Below are positions 50,843-60,387 of a stretch of DNA of 64,000 nt, in pieces. Source of the stretch: Campylobacter sp. LR291e. GTDB taxonomy: Bacteria; Campylobacterota; Campylobacteria; Campylobacterales; Campylobacteraceae. The first letter of the stretch is position 1. Every line of letters starts with the position of its first letter. The stretch spans positions 62,001 to 126,000 of the forward strand of contig NZ_VJNV01000001.1 in the NCBI RefSeq assembly GCF_008633915.1, read 5' to 3'. Under the pieces are notes generated by a model. The model ran no database searches. It was not told the origin of the DNA and saw nothing but the letters and a program-made list of their open reading frames with translations. The translations under genes were made by a program, and so were the position numbers.

Positions 50843-51409
50843 ATGGATATTTTAAGCCTTATTTTTTTAAGTTTCGCACTTGCAATGGATGCCTTTGCTG
50901 TTTCCTTATGTAAGGGTTTTAGCGTTAAAAATTTACAAATTAAGCATTATTTGATAGTCGGGGCTTATTTTGGAGGTTTTCAAGCCTTAATGCCAGTGCT
51001 AGGTTATTTACTAGGTATTAGCTTTGCTTCTTTTGTAGCTAGAATTGATCATTACATAGCCTTTATTTTACTTAGCTTAATAGGGCTTAAAATGATAAAA
51101 GAAGGGTTTGATAAAAACGCCTGTGATAAAAACTCAAATGCCTTTGATAATAAAACCATGTTTTTTTTAGCCATAGCTACAAGTATTGACGCACTAGCTG
51201 TTGGGGTAAGTTTTGCTTTTTTAGATACAAATCCTTTAATAGCCCTTATTTTAATAGGCTTAATCACCTTTATACTTTGTGCAATAGCTTTAAAAATAGG
51301 TCATGTTTTTGGAATTTTTCTTAAAAATAAGGCTGAAATTTTAGGAGGCATTGTTTTAATTATAATTGCTTGTAAAATCTTAATAGAAGACTTATATAAG
51401 GAATTTTAA
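50843..51409 (+). CDS. mntP: Manganese efflux pump MntP
   Basis: 188-residue membrane protein with six spans in two repeats. The conserved acidic motifs [13 protein letters not shown] and [13 protein letters not shown] are present, one in each half. It exports Mn2+. GGGGAAAATAA precedes the ATG. Ends in the first copy of a 16-bp tandem duplication. Confidence 0.93.
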   Translation: MDILSLIFLSFALAMDAFAVSLCKGFSVKNLQIKHYLIVGAYFGGFQALMPVLGYLLGISFASFVARIDHYIAFILLSLIGLKMIKEGFDKNACDKNSNAFDNKTMFFLAIATSIDALAVGVSFAFLDTNPLIALILIGLITFILCAIALKIGHVFGIFLKNKAEILGGIVLIIIACKILIEDLYKEF

Positions 51410-51426
51410 GTATAAGGAATTTTAAG
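51395..51426. repeat. Perfect 16-bp tandem duplication at convergent stop codons
   Basis: TATAAGGAATTTTAAG occurs twice, head to tail with no spacer. The first copy contains the mntP stop codon and the second the stop codon of the convergent NTT-like gene. Confidence 0.9.
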
Positions 51427-52699
51427 CTTTTTTATCATAACCTTTAGCTAAAAATACACCAAGTAAGCCCCATACAAAAGATATTAAAGCCCCTGTTAAT
51501 AAAACGCAAGTTAGGCTAATCTTTGCTAAAAAGCCTTCAATTTGAGCTGATAAGGCATCTCCGCCTCTGTAAACTACGGTATCTAAGAAATTTTTTACCT
51601 TATATTTTTCACTTGCATTTAAAGGTACAAAAAGCATTTCCCGTCCTGGTTTTACAAGGGCGTATTCTCCTATCCTTCTTATACTCATAACTATTACAAA
51701 AGGTAAAAAAGCAGGGTGGGTAAAGACTAAGCAAATAAAGCCAAGACTTATTATAAAGCCAAGCAAGGATAAAAGCCATTTTAAACCGAGACTAGCGATT
51801 TTTGCAGTAAAAAAGCATTGCATTATAAAACTAGCACTTTGTACTATTAAATCAATATTTGCAAAGGCTGCAATTCTTGCTTCTCTTGTTGGAAAAAGTT
51901 CTTTTATAATCCTTGCTTGTTCCATATATAAAAAGGTAGACACGCTTGTTAAAAGTAGTATAAAGGCGACAAAGGCAAGTAGGTATTTTGATTTGATAAT
52001 TAAAAAAATCGCTTCAAATGGGTTTTTTGAACCTATGCTTTTTTCAAAACGAAGATTAAAAATTTCTTTTTGATTATCTTCTAATAAAGAAAATGATTCT
52101 TTTATTAATAAATTTTTAGTGATTATGGCTAAAAGAAGTAAAAATATACATACAAAAATAAAATTATGCAAGGATAAAAAAGTACTTAAAAGACTAACGC
52201 TTAAACTGCCTATTATACTTCCTAAGCTAGCCCCTGCTGAAATAATGCCAAAAAGCCTTTTAGACCTATCTTTGCTAAATAAATCAGCCAAAAGCGACCA
52301 AGCACTAGAAATTATAAATAGATTAAAAACACTAACCCACATATAAAAAATGTATGCAAAATAAGTAAAGTCCTTGCTATTTTCATCAAGTAGGCTTAAG
52401 GCTATGAAAAAAAGTATTAAATTTATAGTAAAAAAATAATAAATTATATCAATATAATGTCTTCTTTTAACAGCTCCACTTAGATACATAGCTAAAAATG
52501 AACTAAATATCATTAATATAAAGGTGCCTAAAAATAGCCATTTTAACGCTTCTTGTGAGTTATGAATTCCAAGGGCATCTCTTATTGGTCTAAGCGTGGC
52601 ATAACTTGCAAAAAGTATAAATATAAAAAAAGTAGCATAGAATAATAACTTAAATTCTTTCATATTAAAAGAAAAAATTTTATAAAAATAATCTTTCAT
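51422..52699 (-). CDS. Membrane carrier related to NTT/ATP:ADP translocases (MFS-like)
   Basis: 425 residues with about 12 spans. The N-terminal LRPIRDALG (37-45) and the RSKRLFGIISAGASLGSIIGS segment recall the nucleotide carriers of obligate intracellular bacteria and a broader set of free-living relatives. Campylobacter does not need host ATP, so substrate is unclear. It faces mntP and follows a long A/T gap from the chemoreceptor gene. Confidence 0.75.
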   Translation of the reverse strand: MKDYFYKIFSFNMKEFKLLFYATFFIFILFASYATLRPIRDALGIHNSQEALKWLFLGTFILMIFSSFLAMYLSGAVKRRHYIDIIYYFFTINLILFFIALSLLDENSKDFTYFAYIFYMWVSVFNLFIISSAWSLLADLFSKDRSKRLFGIISAGASLGSIIGSLSVSLLSTFLSLHNFIFVCIFLLLLAIITKNLLIKESFSLLEDNQKEIFNLRFEKSIGSKNPFEAIFLIIKSKYLLAFVAFILLLTSVSTFLYMEQARIIKELFPTREARIAAFANIDLIVQSASFIMQCFFTAKIASLGLKWLLSLLGFIISLGFICLVFTHPAFLPFVIVMSIRRIGEYALVKPGREMLFVPLNASEKYKVKNFLDTVVYRGGDALSAQIEGFLAKISLTCVLLTGALISFVWGLLGVFLAKGYDKKA

Positions 52700-52780
52700 T
52701 ATTATCCTTTTTTTGCAATTTTATAATATTAAATTTAATATTTTTGAATTTTAAGATTAAAATCCTAGTAAAAACTAGGA

Positions 52781-53884
52781 TTAATTAGCTTTATGTTCGT
52801 TAAGCATTTCCTTAAATATTTCAAATAAAACATCAGAAGCATTTTCAGCAACTGTACATTTATCAAGGATTTTATGTCTAATTTCTCTATCATTTAAGTC
52901 TTCATTGTGCGAAGTTTCTATAGCTGAGTTGATATTTTTATGTACTGCTTCGTGTGGGCTGTCTATCTTTAAGAATGATGCATTATGTCCAAATCTAGTC
53001 TTGCCATCACCTGCTACCCATTTGCCTAAGCGACAAGACGTAAAGTCTGCAAGTTTTTTGCCTGTTCTTAAGAAAATTTCTTTATAGCCATTTAATTTAA
53101 AAATGACATGGTCAAGTTTTACAAGGGCGACAAAGGATTCTGCACTAATGCTTACTGAATCTTTTTTAGAATTATTAGCATCTTCTGCAAGCTTAGCAAA
53201 TTTTTCACTAAAATTCATAATATGAGCATTTGAATCAATAGAAATTTTTTCAACTTGTTCGCTTTGAGAGTACATTTCGTTAGCATTTTGTTTAAGTAAA
53301 TTTATATTTACTTCAACCTCTGCTGTAGCCTTTTGAGTTTTTTCAGCTAGTTTTCTAACTTCATCAGCAACTACTGCAAAGCCTCTGCCATGTTCTCCTG
53401 CCCTAGCTGCCTCAATGGCTGCATTAAGTGCAAGTAAATTTGTCTGGTCTGATACATCCTTAATCAAACCTATAACATTTGTTATCTCATCAACACTTCT
53501 ATGTAAGGTACCAGCTGTATCTCTTGATTTATTAGCTGACTCTATGATATTGCTTAAAGATGCAGTAATAGAATGGGTTATGTGATTTAACTCATCCATG
53601 CTATTTATAGAATCCATTGCATATTTTGAAATGTTTTCTGCCTTTGTAGCATTATCAGCCATATCACCTTGGATATTAGAAATGCTTTTAAGCGTTCCTT
53701 CTAATAACACAGTTAAAAGTTCATTTTTAAGTCTAGATTCTGATGAATTTGCATCGCTATCGCTAAGCTTATCTTTTAAGTCTCTATTTTCTGCTTGATA
53801 AGCTGTAATTTGCTTTTTAAGGCTTTGATTTTCCTCAAGCAACCTTTTCATCTCTTCATTTTGTTGTGATTTATTGCTAAACAT
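52781..53884 (-). CDS. Soluble methyl-accepting chemotaxis protein with CZB zinc domain (Tlp6-like)
   Basis: 367 residues from ATG 53884, which has a strong GGGAGGGGG ribosome site; ATG 53911 lies inside the preceding gene. No membrane span. A coiled coil (4-45) leads into the MCP signalling domain with hairpin tip [25 protein letters not shown]-type sequence (central part). The C-terminal CZB domain has its zinc set: His in KLDHVIF, CRLGKWV and later HNASF and HEAVH. It probably senses zinc or oxidants in the cytoplasm. Same order as in C. jejuni, before the DUF465 gene. Confidence 0.9.
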   Translation of the reverse strand: MFSNKSQQNEEMKRLLEENQSLKKQITAYQAENRDLKDKLSDSDANSSESRLKNELLTVLLEGTLKSISNIQGDMADNATKAENISKYAMDSINSMDELNHITHSITASLSNIIESANKSRDTAGTLHRSVDEITNVIGLIKDVSDQTNLLALNAAIEAARAGEHGRGFAVVADEVRKLAEKTQKATAEVEVNINLLKQNANEMYSQSEQVEKISIDSNAHIMNFSEKFAKLAEDANNSKKDSVSISAESFVALVKLDHVIFKLNGYKEIFLRTGKKLADFTSCRLGKWVAGDGKTRFGHNASFLKIDSPHEAVHKNINSAIETSHNEDLNDREIRHKILDKCTVAENASDVLFEIFKEMLNEHKAN

Positions 53885-53900
53885 ACTACCCCCTCCCATT

Positions 53901-54116
53901 TTATTTTTCATAATTTGTTAAATATTCGTTTAGCTCATCTTTTACACGGAGCTTTTCTTTTTTGAGTGTTGTAATCTCAATATCTCCTAGTGGAACTCTA
54001 CCCTCTTCGGCGTCTTTGATTTTATCATCAAGCTCATTATGCCTTTCAAATAACTTATCAAAGTGTGCATCCTTGCCCTTTAATTCAGACATTAAGTCTC
54101 TAAATTCATGTAACAT
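53901..54116 (-). CDS. DUF465 (YdcH-like) small protein
   Basis: 71 residues, entirely helical and probably a coiled-coil hairpin ([35 protein letters not shown]). Function unknown across bacteria. 16 bp before the chemoreceptor start, so co-transcribed. Confidence 0.88.
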   Translation of the reverse strand: MLHEFRDLMSELKGKDAHFDKLFERHNELDDKIKDAEEGRVPLGDIEITTLKKEKLRVKDELNEYLTNYEK

Positions 54117-54259
54117 AAAAAACTCCTTTACTTTGTAAATACAATTACCTAATATTGTAACACAATAAAATATAAAATTTTCTTAAAATATTATTACATA
54201 GCAAAAAATGATATTAATAAAAAAATTTGAATTTTGAAAGAATTTAATATTTGTTTAAA

Positions 54260-54290
54260 AATTTAAGCCCCAAAAAATAGAGCTTAAATT
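54260..54290 (-). terminator. rpmB terminator
   Basis: AATTTAAGC / GCTTAAATT with a 13-nt loop and T5 after it on the minus strand. It overlaps the rpmB stop. Confidence 0.6.
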
Positions 54291-54483
54291 ATTTAGCATT
54301 ATTTTTTCTAAGTGTTCTTAGAGTAGATGCAGCGATTCTTACCCTATAAGTAGTGCCATCTTCAAGACGCAAACGAACACTTCTAAGATTTGGTAAAAAA
54401 CGTTTTTTAGTTTTATTGTTAGCATGGCTTACATTATTACCCACCAATACACCTTTTCCACTTAACTGACATACTCTTGACAT
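54289..54483 (-). CDS. rpmB: 50S ribosomal protein L28
   Basis: 64 residues from ATG 54483 ([20 protein letters not shown]), with AAAGGATATAAT before it. The frame is open 20 codons upstream but those residues are not part of the family. Basic, with [12 protein letters not shown] and the usual KRFxPNL core. Confidence 0.95.
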   Translation of the reverse strand: MSRVCQLSGKGVLVGNNVSHANNKTKKRFLPNLRSVRLRLEDGTTYRVRIAASTLRTLRKNNAK

Positions 54484-54616
54484 ATTATATCCTTTGAAAT
54501 TTTTAAAGGTCGTATTATAACAAAAAAAGCTTAAAATTTTCAATGATTTTTAATTTTATAAAATTTTAACTTTTAAAGGGTAAAATTGCTTTTTTATTCA
54601 CTTTAAAAGGCTAAAA

Positions 54617-55264
54617 ATGTATGTTGCACCAAGTTTATTGTCAGCAAATTTCTTAAAGCTTGAAGAAGAGATTAAGGCCATTGAAGAGGCCGGGGCTGAT
54701 TTAATACATATTGATGTAATGGATGGGTATTTTGTGCCAAATTTTACTTTTGGACCCTGTGTTTTAGATAAAATTTCACAAGTTACAAACTTGCCTCTAG
54801 ATATACATTTAATGGTTAAAGATGTACAAAAATTTGTTGATTTATTTGCCCCTTTAAAGCCAAAATTTTTATCCTTTCATATAGAGACTGAAAATCACCC
54901 TATAAGAATGTGTGAGTATATTCGTTCTTTAAACATACACCCAGCAGTAGTTTTAAACCCTCATACGCTGGTTGAAAATTTAAAATACATGCTTGATTAT
55001 ATTGATATGGTTTTATTAATGAGCGTAAATCCTGGCTTTGGTGGGCAAAAATTTCTAAGTCATAGCTACGAAAAAATTAAAACATTAAGAAAAATGATAG
55101 ATGAAAAAAATGCTAAAATTTTCATAGAAGTTGATGGAGGGGTAAATGGTTTAAATGCTTCAAATTTAGAAGAAGCAGGGGTCGATATTTTAGTGGCTGG
55201 TAATTATATATTTTCTTCAAATGATTATAAAACAGCTATTAAATCTTTAAAGCTTGAGTTTTGA
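54617..55264 (+). CDS. rpe: Ribulose-phosphate 3-epimerase
   Basis: 215-residue TIM barrel of the pentose phosphate pathway. Metal and catalytic sites: APSLLSANF, HIDVMDGYFVPN, MSVNPGFGGQKF and EVDGGV. Overlaps dnaQ by 4 bp. Confidence 0.96.
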   Translation: MYVAPSLLSANFLKLEEEIKAIEEAGADLIHIDVMDGYFVPNFTFGPCVLDKISQVTNLPLDIHLMVKDVQKFVDLFAPLKPKFLSFHIETENHPIRMCEYIRSLNIHPAVVLNPHTLVENLKYMLDYIDMVLLMSVNPGFGGQKFLSHSYEKIKTLRKMIDEKNAKIFIEVDGGVNGLNASNLEEAGVDILVAGNYIFSSNDYKTAIKSLKLEF

Positions 55265-56058
55265 TGATAAAAAAAGTTGATGATATAATTAATACTTTAA
55301 GCAAAGAAAGTAAGCCTTATCAATGGGTAATGCAAAAATTTTCAGACCTAGAAGAATTAAAGGGTTTAAAGCTAGACTTGCAAACCTTAGAATTAATGGG
55401 GCTCAAACTAGCTTTAAATAAAAATAATTCTTTAAGCCTTCAAACACGCAATAATTTAATAAAAAATGAAATTTTTTGCATAGTTGATATAGAAAGTACA
55501 GGTGGCATTAAAAGTGGTGAAATTTTAGAAATAGGGGCTGTGAAACTACAAAACAATAAAGAAATAAGTCGTTTTGAAAGCTTGATAAAGGTTGAAGAAA
55601 TCCCTGAAAAAATCACTGAATTAACAGGCATTAATTTAGAAATGGTTCAAAACGCCCCCTCTTTAAAAAAGGTACTAGCTGATTTTAGGCTTTTTTTGCA
55701 AGATAGCGTTTTTGTAGCGCATAATGTGCGTTTTGATTATGGTTTTATCTCAAAGGCTTTAAATGATTGTAATTTTGGAATTTTGCTAAATAGGCGAATT
55801 TGTAGCGTTGAATTTGCCCAAACTTGCATACAAAGTCCAAAATATAATCTTAGCACCCTTAAAGAATTACTAGGCATTAATAACATTCATCACAGAGCCC
55901 TTAGCGATGCTTTAGCGGCCACTGAAATTTTTAAGTATTGCCTTAGTAAACTACCATTTTATATAAAAACGACAGAAGAATTAATACGTTTTTCAAAAAC
56001 AGCTAAAATTAAACAAGAAGAAACTCAAACAAACTTGTTTGATAATGTTAGTTGTTAA
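55261..56058 (+). CDS. dnaQ: DNA polymerase III epsilon-like 3'-5' exonuclease
   Basis: 265 residues. DEDDh exonuclease: CIVDIESTGG, VAHNVRFDYGF and HRALSDALA are intact. An extra N-terminal region of about 70 residues precedes the nuclease fold, as in the C. jejuni gene after rpe. Likely proofreading subunit. Confidence 0.88.
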   Translation: MMIKKVDDIINTLSKESKPYQWVMQKFSDLEELKGLKLDLQTLELMGLKLALNKNNSLSLQTRNNLIKNEIFCIVDIESTGGIKSGEILEIGAVKLQNNKEISRFESLIKVEEIPEKITELTGINLEMVQNAPSLKKVLADFRLFLQDSVFVAHNVRFDYGFISKALNDCNFGILLNRRICSVEFAQTCIQSPKYNLSTLKELLGINNIHHRALSDALAATEIFKYCLSKLPFYIKTTEELIRFSKTAKIKQEETQTNLFDNVSC

Positions 56059-56071
56059 AAAAGCAAAAAAA

Positions 56072-56230
56072 TTAAAGAGGATTTTTTCTCTTTGCTTGAG
56101 AAAGTTTTCTTAATTGAATAGTCCTCTTATACAATGAAAATATAAAAGGTAACCTTTTCTTACTTTGTTTTAACGCACTATCGTTTAATGCTAAGGTCAT
56201 TCTATAAAGTTTAATTATATTTTTTTCCAT
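56072..56230 (-). CDS. Possible 52-residue basic protein
   Basis: ATG 56230 to TAA 56072. Lys/Arg-rich (SKKRLPFIFSLYKRTIQLRK). A TATAAT-like sequence lies very close upstream and no clear ribosome site is visible. May be a fragment of a decayed gene. It occupies most of the 270-bp gap between dnaQ and the ATP-grasp gene. Confidence 0.3.
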   Translation of the reverse strand: MEKNIIKLYRMTLALNDSALKQSKKRLPFIFSLYKRTIQLRKLSQAKRKNPL

Positions 56231-56300
56231 AGGTGAAAATTATATATTAATCAATTTTAAAATAAAATAAATTTTGAAAGAATTTTTGAAAATTATTAAA

Positions 56301-56323
56301 AATGCTAAGTTAAACTTAGCATT
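56301..56323. terminator. Bidirectional terminator between dnaQ side and ATP-grasp gene
   Basis: AATGCTAAGT / ACTTAGCATT with a 3-nt loop, T-rich on both sides (T7 on plus, T5 on minus). It lies 9 bp after the stop of the minus-strand gene. Confidence 0.7.
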
Positions 56324-56331
56324 TTTTTATT

Positions 56332-57402
56332 TTAAGCCTTTTTTTCGCTAACTATATCTACTATGTTATCGCCCACCATTACAGCAATCTTTGCCATAAA
56401 TTCCTCAGGACTAGTAAAGCCGACGCAAGAACAATTTATTTCACCTAAAACATATTTATCCTTGCCATTTTCATCAGTATCTAGGATAAAATCAGCAGTC
56501 CAAATAAGAGGTAGGTCATAGTTTCCAAGTCTAGTCCTAATATCAGGCAATTGCCCCAAGAACCAATCAATCAAGTTTTTCCAATCTTTTGGCTCATCAT
56601 AACGATACTTTGCCCCACTAAACAAGGTAGCAGAAAAGGCATCCCCACCCTCAGCAGGTTTTTTATGAACTACATAAACAGGGGTTTTATAAAGCATTAA
56701 AATACGAATTTCACCCTCTTTAATACGTGGTAAAAAGGTCATATCAACTAGCATTCCATTATCGCCAACTATATATTGTTCGCAAAAGTCCATAAATTCG
56801 CCAAGTTGTCTAGTTTCGCTGTGATTGTCCTTTGCCTCTGTACAAATGATATTTGTATCAAGGTCTAGGCTTTCTACCTTATTATATTCGCTTGATTTTT
56901 CAAGCCTTACACGCCAAATCCCCTCACCAGTTGAACCTCTATTTTGCTTTAAAACTCTCTCTCCTTTAGCCAAAGATTTTGGAAAGGTCTTTTTAAAGGT
57001 CTTAATATCATAATAAGCATAGGTATCATCAGGTACTAACGGAGTACAAGCAAGTTTAGTTAAGGCATCCTTAGCCCCATAACCTATCATAGCATCAGGG
57101 TGAGGCATACCTATGAGACCACTATCACAAAGCTTTCTTAGCACATCAAAATAAAGTTTTTCTTCTTTTAAATTTCCAGGATTAACGCGAGATACATAAG
57201 CATCGGCTACATTTTTAACATGTTCAAAAATTTCATTTTTCTTAGCCTCATCCTTTAAAATTTCATCTGTAAAAAATACAACTTCTGCACCCCAGCCTTT
57301 TGCTTTCAAAGCATTTACCATAGGCATAGTATCTTTTCTGTGTCCATCAGGTCCCTTATCACTTCCACCCTTTGCTTCAAAAAAAACAACATATTTTTTC
57401 AT
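56332..57402 (-). CDS. Cj0069-family ATP-grasp-like protein
   Basis: 356 residues. An ATP-grasp fold is suggested by VLKQNRGSTGEGIWRV (nucleotide loop with Lys) and by TADFILDTDENGKDKYVLGEINCSC, where Glu and Asn of an EIN motif would bind metal. The N-terminal FFEAKGGSDKGPDGHRKDT looks phosphate-binding. Probably ligates a carboxylate to an amine; substrate unknown. Similar to the C. jejuni Cj0069 protein as I recall it. AAGGAGAAAAG precedes ATG. Confidence 0.75.
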   Translation of the reverse strand: MKKYVVFFEAKGGSDKGPDGHRKDTMPMVNALKAKGWGAEVVFFTDEILKDEAKKNEIFEHVKNVADAYVSRVNPGNLKEEKLYFDVLRKLCDSGLIGMPHPDAMIGYGAKDALTKLACTPLVPDDTYAYYDIKTFKKTFPKSLAKGERVLKQNRGSTGEGIWRVRLEKSSEYNKVESLDLDTNIICTEAKDNHSETRQLGEFMDFCEQYIVGDNGMLVDMTFLPRIKEGEIRILMLYKTPVYVVHKKPAEGGDAFSATLFSGAKYRYDEPKDWKNLIDWFLGQLPDIRTRLGNYDLPLIWTADFILDTDENGKDKYVLGEINCSCVGFTSPEEFMAKIAVMVGDNIVDIVSEKKA

Positions 57403-57526
57403 CTTTTCTCCTTAAAATAAGTAATTAAGCACACTTTGTTAAATTTGTGTTAGTTTTATATTGTATCATAGTCTTACTTTATCTTTTTTAAAAAAAATAA
57501 AAAATTTGTTTTTTATATTTTTAGGA

Positions 57527-57725
57527 TTATTTTTTAAAAATTTGTATTATTTGCGAGTTAGTTATTAAATTTTGTAAATTTTCACAATCTTCTTTTAATT
57601 TTTGTAGAATTTCTTCTGATTTTAAACCAAGCATTATCAAGGTATAAACCTTAGGTCTATTTTTTTCCATTTGCGTAAGGTCTTAACATTTATTTAAGCT
57701 TACCTGCTATATCTCTTTGAGTCAT
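57527..57725 (-). pseudogene. Remnant of a small helix-turn-helix regulator
   Basis: From ATG 57725 the frame reads MTQRDIAGKLK then stops; after a shift it resumes as MEKNRPKVYTLIMLGLKSEE from 57670 and ends in QIIQIFKK at 57527. Together they resemble a Campylobacter-type small Cro/XRE regulator broken by a frameshift. It sits between the ATP-grasp gene and the acyltransferase remnant. Confidence 0.55.
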
Positions 57726-57850
57726 TGTTTTTTCCAATTTTTATTTGAAATTTAATAAATTTAGCTTTAAAAGACAACAAGGTAAATTTAGGCTTTTTTA
57801 ATAAAAATAAAGATAAATTTAGGATTTCATTCACAATAAAAGGGAAATTT

Positions 57851-59046
57851 ATGCAAAAGCATATTGATGAAAAGGGTAATATTATTTATGGTGATTTAAA
57901 TTTGCAAAGAAATTTAAGATTAAATTTTAGTGGAAGTAATAATATAGTATTTTTTGCAGGGTCTAGTGTGGTAAATATAAATTTTATAGGAAGTAGTGCA
58001 GTAGCTTTGTATAGGAGATAGTATAAAGTATTTAGAACTTTAAAGTGATAGTCTTTTTTATGTTGGAAAGATTAGGCACAAAAGTCCATCTCTTGGTGGT
58101 ACTACAATATATCTTTGGGAATATCAAAATATGATAATAGGCGATAATCCTATGTTTTCTTGGGACATTTCTATGCAAATAGGGGACGGCCATTTTATCT
58201 TTGATAGGAAAAGTGAAAAAAGAGCGTCTATTGGAAAAAGCATTTTTATAGGCGATGGGTTTAGAGTGGTAGAAATAATATCTTTATGAAAGGGGCAAAG
58301 GTTTTTTCAGGTGCTGTTTTAGGCTTAATTCTTTTATAAATAAAATTCATTACTTAGGTACAATTTATGCTGGAAATCTTGCAAGAAAGGTAAAGGATAA
58401 TATTTTTTTGGATGAGTGAAAACTCTACTATTTTAAATAAAGAAATTATATCAAATATAAAAAATGCTCAAATGGCAAAACTCCTCAGAACTCAAAATAT
58501 AGAAGATACTAAATTTGATTTTGATAAAAATGTATTTTTAAACCCATGGCTTTTAGAAGAAAGCTACAAAGCCTAAACGAACCCTTAGAAAAGTTAGAAT
58601 TTGTGTATGATTATATCTACAATAATACTCATAAAAATAGATTTGCACTCTTTGAAGATAGCGATTTTAAGGACTGCAAACTTTACAAAGATGAAAGTAA
58701 AATTCCTTTAAAAACTTGGAATTTAACGAAATTAAGTATAAAAATTTTACACTATCCACTGCCAAATGAAATAAGAAATTCAGTTATTTTAAGGGTGCAA
58801 AATATGCTTTCTTATAAGCTTGGAAAGGCTATGATAGCAAATTCTAAAAGCTTAAAAGGGCTTATAAAACTGCCCTTTATACTTAACAAAATAGCAAAGG
58901 ACCATAAAAGAAAAGAAAAATTTTATAAAGTGTTGATTAACTTTGATTCAAAATATAAAAATTTAGATATTAAAAAATGCCTTGACTATGATAAAAGTTT
59001 ATTTTATAAAGAACACCTTTCTTATAAATTGGGCTTTGCTTTATGA
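57851..59046 (+). pseudogene. Broken hexapeptide-repeat acyltransferase (surface polysaccharide type)
   Basis: The start (MQKHIDEKGNIIYGDLNL) and beta-helix repeats are readable across several frames: KSPSLGGTTIYLWEY, IGDNPMFSWDISMQIGDG, ASIGKSIFIGDG, MKGAKVFSGAVLG and LGTIYAGNLARKVKDN, as in sugar O-acyltransferases. Stops or shifts occur near 58019, 58050, 58287 and 58335. The C-terminal part, open from 58546 for 166 codons (EPLEKLEFVYDYIYNNTHKN), joins the upstream frame near 58560. The last 166 codons could still be translated, but the enzyme core is destroyed. Confidence 0.65.
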
Positions 59047-59144
59047 AAGCCCATAAAAATCTTTATAAATTTGGTTATATTATCTTTTGGCTTGATTTGA
59101 TAAAGATTTTAAGGGAGTTTAAAAGAAAACAAAATTTAAAATAA
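59043..59144 (+). other. 33-codon ORF after the acyltransferase remnant
   Basis: ATG 59043 overlaps the preceding stop as ATGA and reads MKAHKNLYKFGYIIFWLDLI then a basic tail to TAA 59144. It may be a surviving start of a lost downstream gene. Function unknown. Confidence 0.25.
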
Positions 59145-59421
59145 TTATACTAGTGAAATTTTTAATTCTTTTATCCCAAGGGTTTTTGCATATTTTAAAA
59201 TAGTGCTAAATTTAGCATCCATTGATTTCTCAAATCTTGCTAAATTTGATTGTTTCATTTTCATTTTTTAGCAATCTCATTTTGCGTTAATTTACTATCA
59301 ATTCTTGCTTGTACAAGTTGTTTTTTAATCCAAATTCATGTTTTAAAACCTCATATTCTTTTTTAAATTCATAATCTTTCATCATCTCATGAAAAACTAT
59401 ATTAAAATTCATTGTCGCCAT
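59145..59421 (-). pseudogene. Frameshifted XRE-family antitoxin-like gene
   Basis: Starts MATMNFNIVFHEMMKD, continues to LKHEFGLK, shifts, then reads LVQARIDSKLTQNEIAKK, shifts again and ends NLARFEKSMDAKFSTILKYAK. This is the layout of HigA-type HTH antitoxins (helical lead followed by an XRE domain). At least two frameshifts inactivate it. Confidence 0.6.
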
Positions 59422-59455
59422 TTAGTAGTTCTATTTTGCTTTAAAATTTAAAAAA

Positions 59456-59675
59456 TCAAACATTATATAAGCCCAATTGTTCCGTTCTAAATTTAATAGC
59501 ACAGATAGAATCAGGCTCATCTATAGGATAAAACTCATTTTCATAACTTTCAACTAAAAACATTAACAATTTTAACTCATCGCCTTTTTTAGTGTTTATC
59601 TCTACCTTACACATTAACTCATCAATGCGTTTTAATGCTTGCTGATATTCTAATTTAGTTTTAATTATTTTTATT
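59456..59675 (-). pseudogene. Truncated HigA-like antitoxin remnant
   Basis: Minus-strand frame without a start codon: EYQQALKRIDELMCK, then GDELKLLMFLVESYENEFYP and DSICAIKFRTEQLGL before a stop at 59456. This matches the N-terminal half of the HigA family that continues into an HTH domain, which is missing here. No HigB toxin frame is visible next to it. Confidence 0.6.
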
Positions 59676-59701
59676 AAAGTATATTTGTATATTTAAGAAG
59701 T

Positions 59702-59730
59702 AAAAAAAGCCTAAGTCCTAAGACTTAAGC
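59702..59730 (-). terminator. Terminator of the Ser/Thr-rich gene
   Basis: GCTTAAGTC / GACTTAGGC stem (one U-G pair, loop TTAG) followed by T7 on the minus strand. It contains the gene's stop codon. Confidence 0.8.
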
Positions 59731-60357
59731 TTCTAAATCAACGGAGTTGCCTCCAAGTTCGTTGATTCTTTCTGTTACTAGTTCTAAGGCAAGTGCCATA
59801 GTTTGTTGACTAATATCAGGTAAAGAACCTCCCCAAGTAGCCTCGGCCTGTGCAAACCCTTGTTGCATACCCTTAAGACCTTCTTGAAGTTTATTTAAGT
59901 CATCTCCAGCTGCTGAAATGATAAAATTTGCTATACGATTAGCTGTATTTGTAACCCCGAAAAAGCCATCCTCGCTTAAAAGTGCGTTTAACTCATCTGT
60001 ACTCATATTAAGTGGATTTGTGCCAGTGTAGCCAATGGCTACAAAGTCTATAGAACTTAAAATTGAAGCTGCCTTACTTGAGTAATCTGCATTTAATAAG
60101 CCTTCAATTCCACTTTGAGCACTTGAATTGCTGTAAGTTGAAGTAAAACTTATTTGCATATACTGCATTAAATAAGTTTCAGTTATGCCTTTTCCCCCTA
60201 ATTCTTTAAGCTCGTCAATAGACATTGAACTTAAATCCGTACTTGAAGTAGTACTAGAACTTGAACTGCTAGACTCTTCATCTGCCTTCGTACTATTGCT
60301 AACACTTGTTGATGATACTGTGGTGCTTACAACATTTGAGTAAGTATTCACTTCCAT
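59725..60357 (-). CDS. Ser/Thr-rich protein of unknown function, sigma28 promoter
   Basis: 210 residues with no signal peptide, no membrane span and no Cys. Residues 8-50 are almost all Ser, Thr and acidic residues (EESSSSSSSTTSSTDLSSM). The rest looks helical, with GGKGITETYLMQYMQISF and a C-terminal ALALELVTERINELGG. The gene is monocistronic with its own sigma28 promoter and terminator. A disordered, Ser/Thr-rich N-terminus and flagellar sigma control are traits of flagellum-secreted effectors in Campylobacter; secretion is an inference. AAAGGAGCAAAAAG precedes the ATG. Confidence 0.75.
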   Translation of the reverse strand: MEVNTYSNVVSTTVSSTSVSNSTKADEESSSSSSSTTSSTDLSSMSIDELKELGGKGITETYLMQYMQISFTSTYSNSSAQSGIEGLLNADYSSKAASILSSIDFVAIGYTGTNPLNMSTDELNALLSEDGFFGVTNTANRIANFIISAAGDDLNKLQEGLKGMQQGFAQAEATWGGSLPDISQQTMALALELVTERINELGGNSVDLEA

Positions 60358-60387
60358 CTTTTTGCTCCTTTTTGTTAGATATGTCTA

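Larger units (their letters stand above)
59047..59724. other. Gene-poor gap holding only remnants
   Basis: Apart from the 33-codon ORF and the two antitoxin-like remnants described separately, I see no intact gene in this stretch. Confidence 0.6.
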
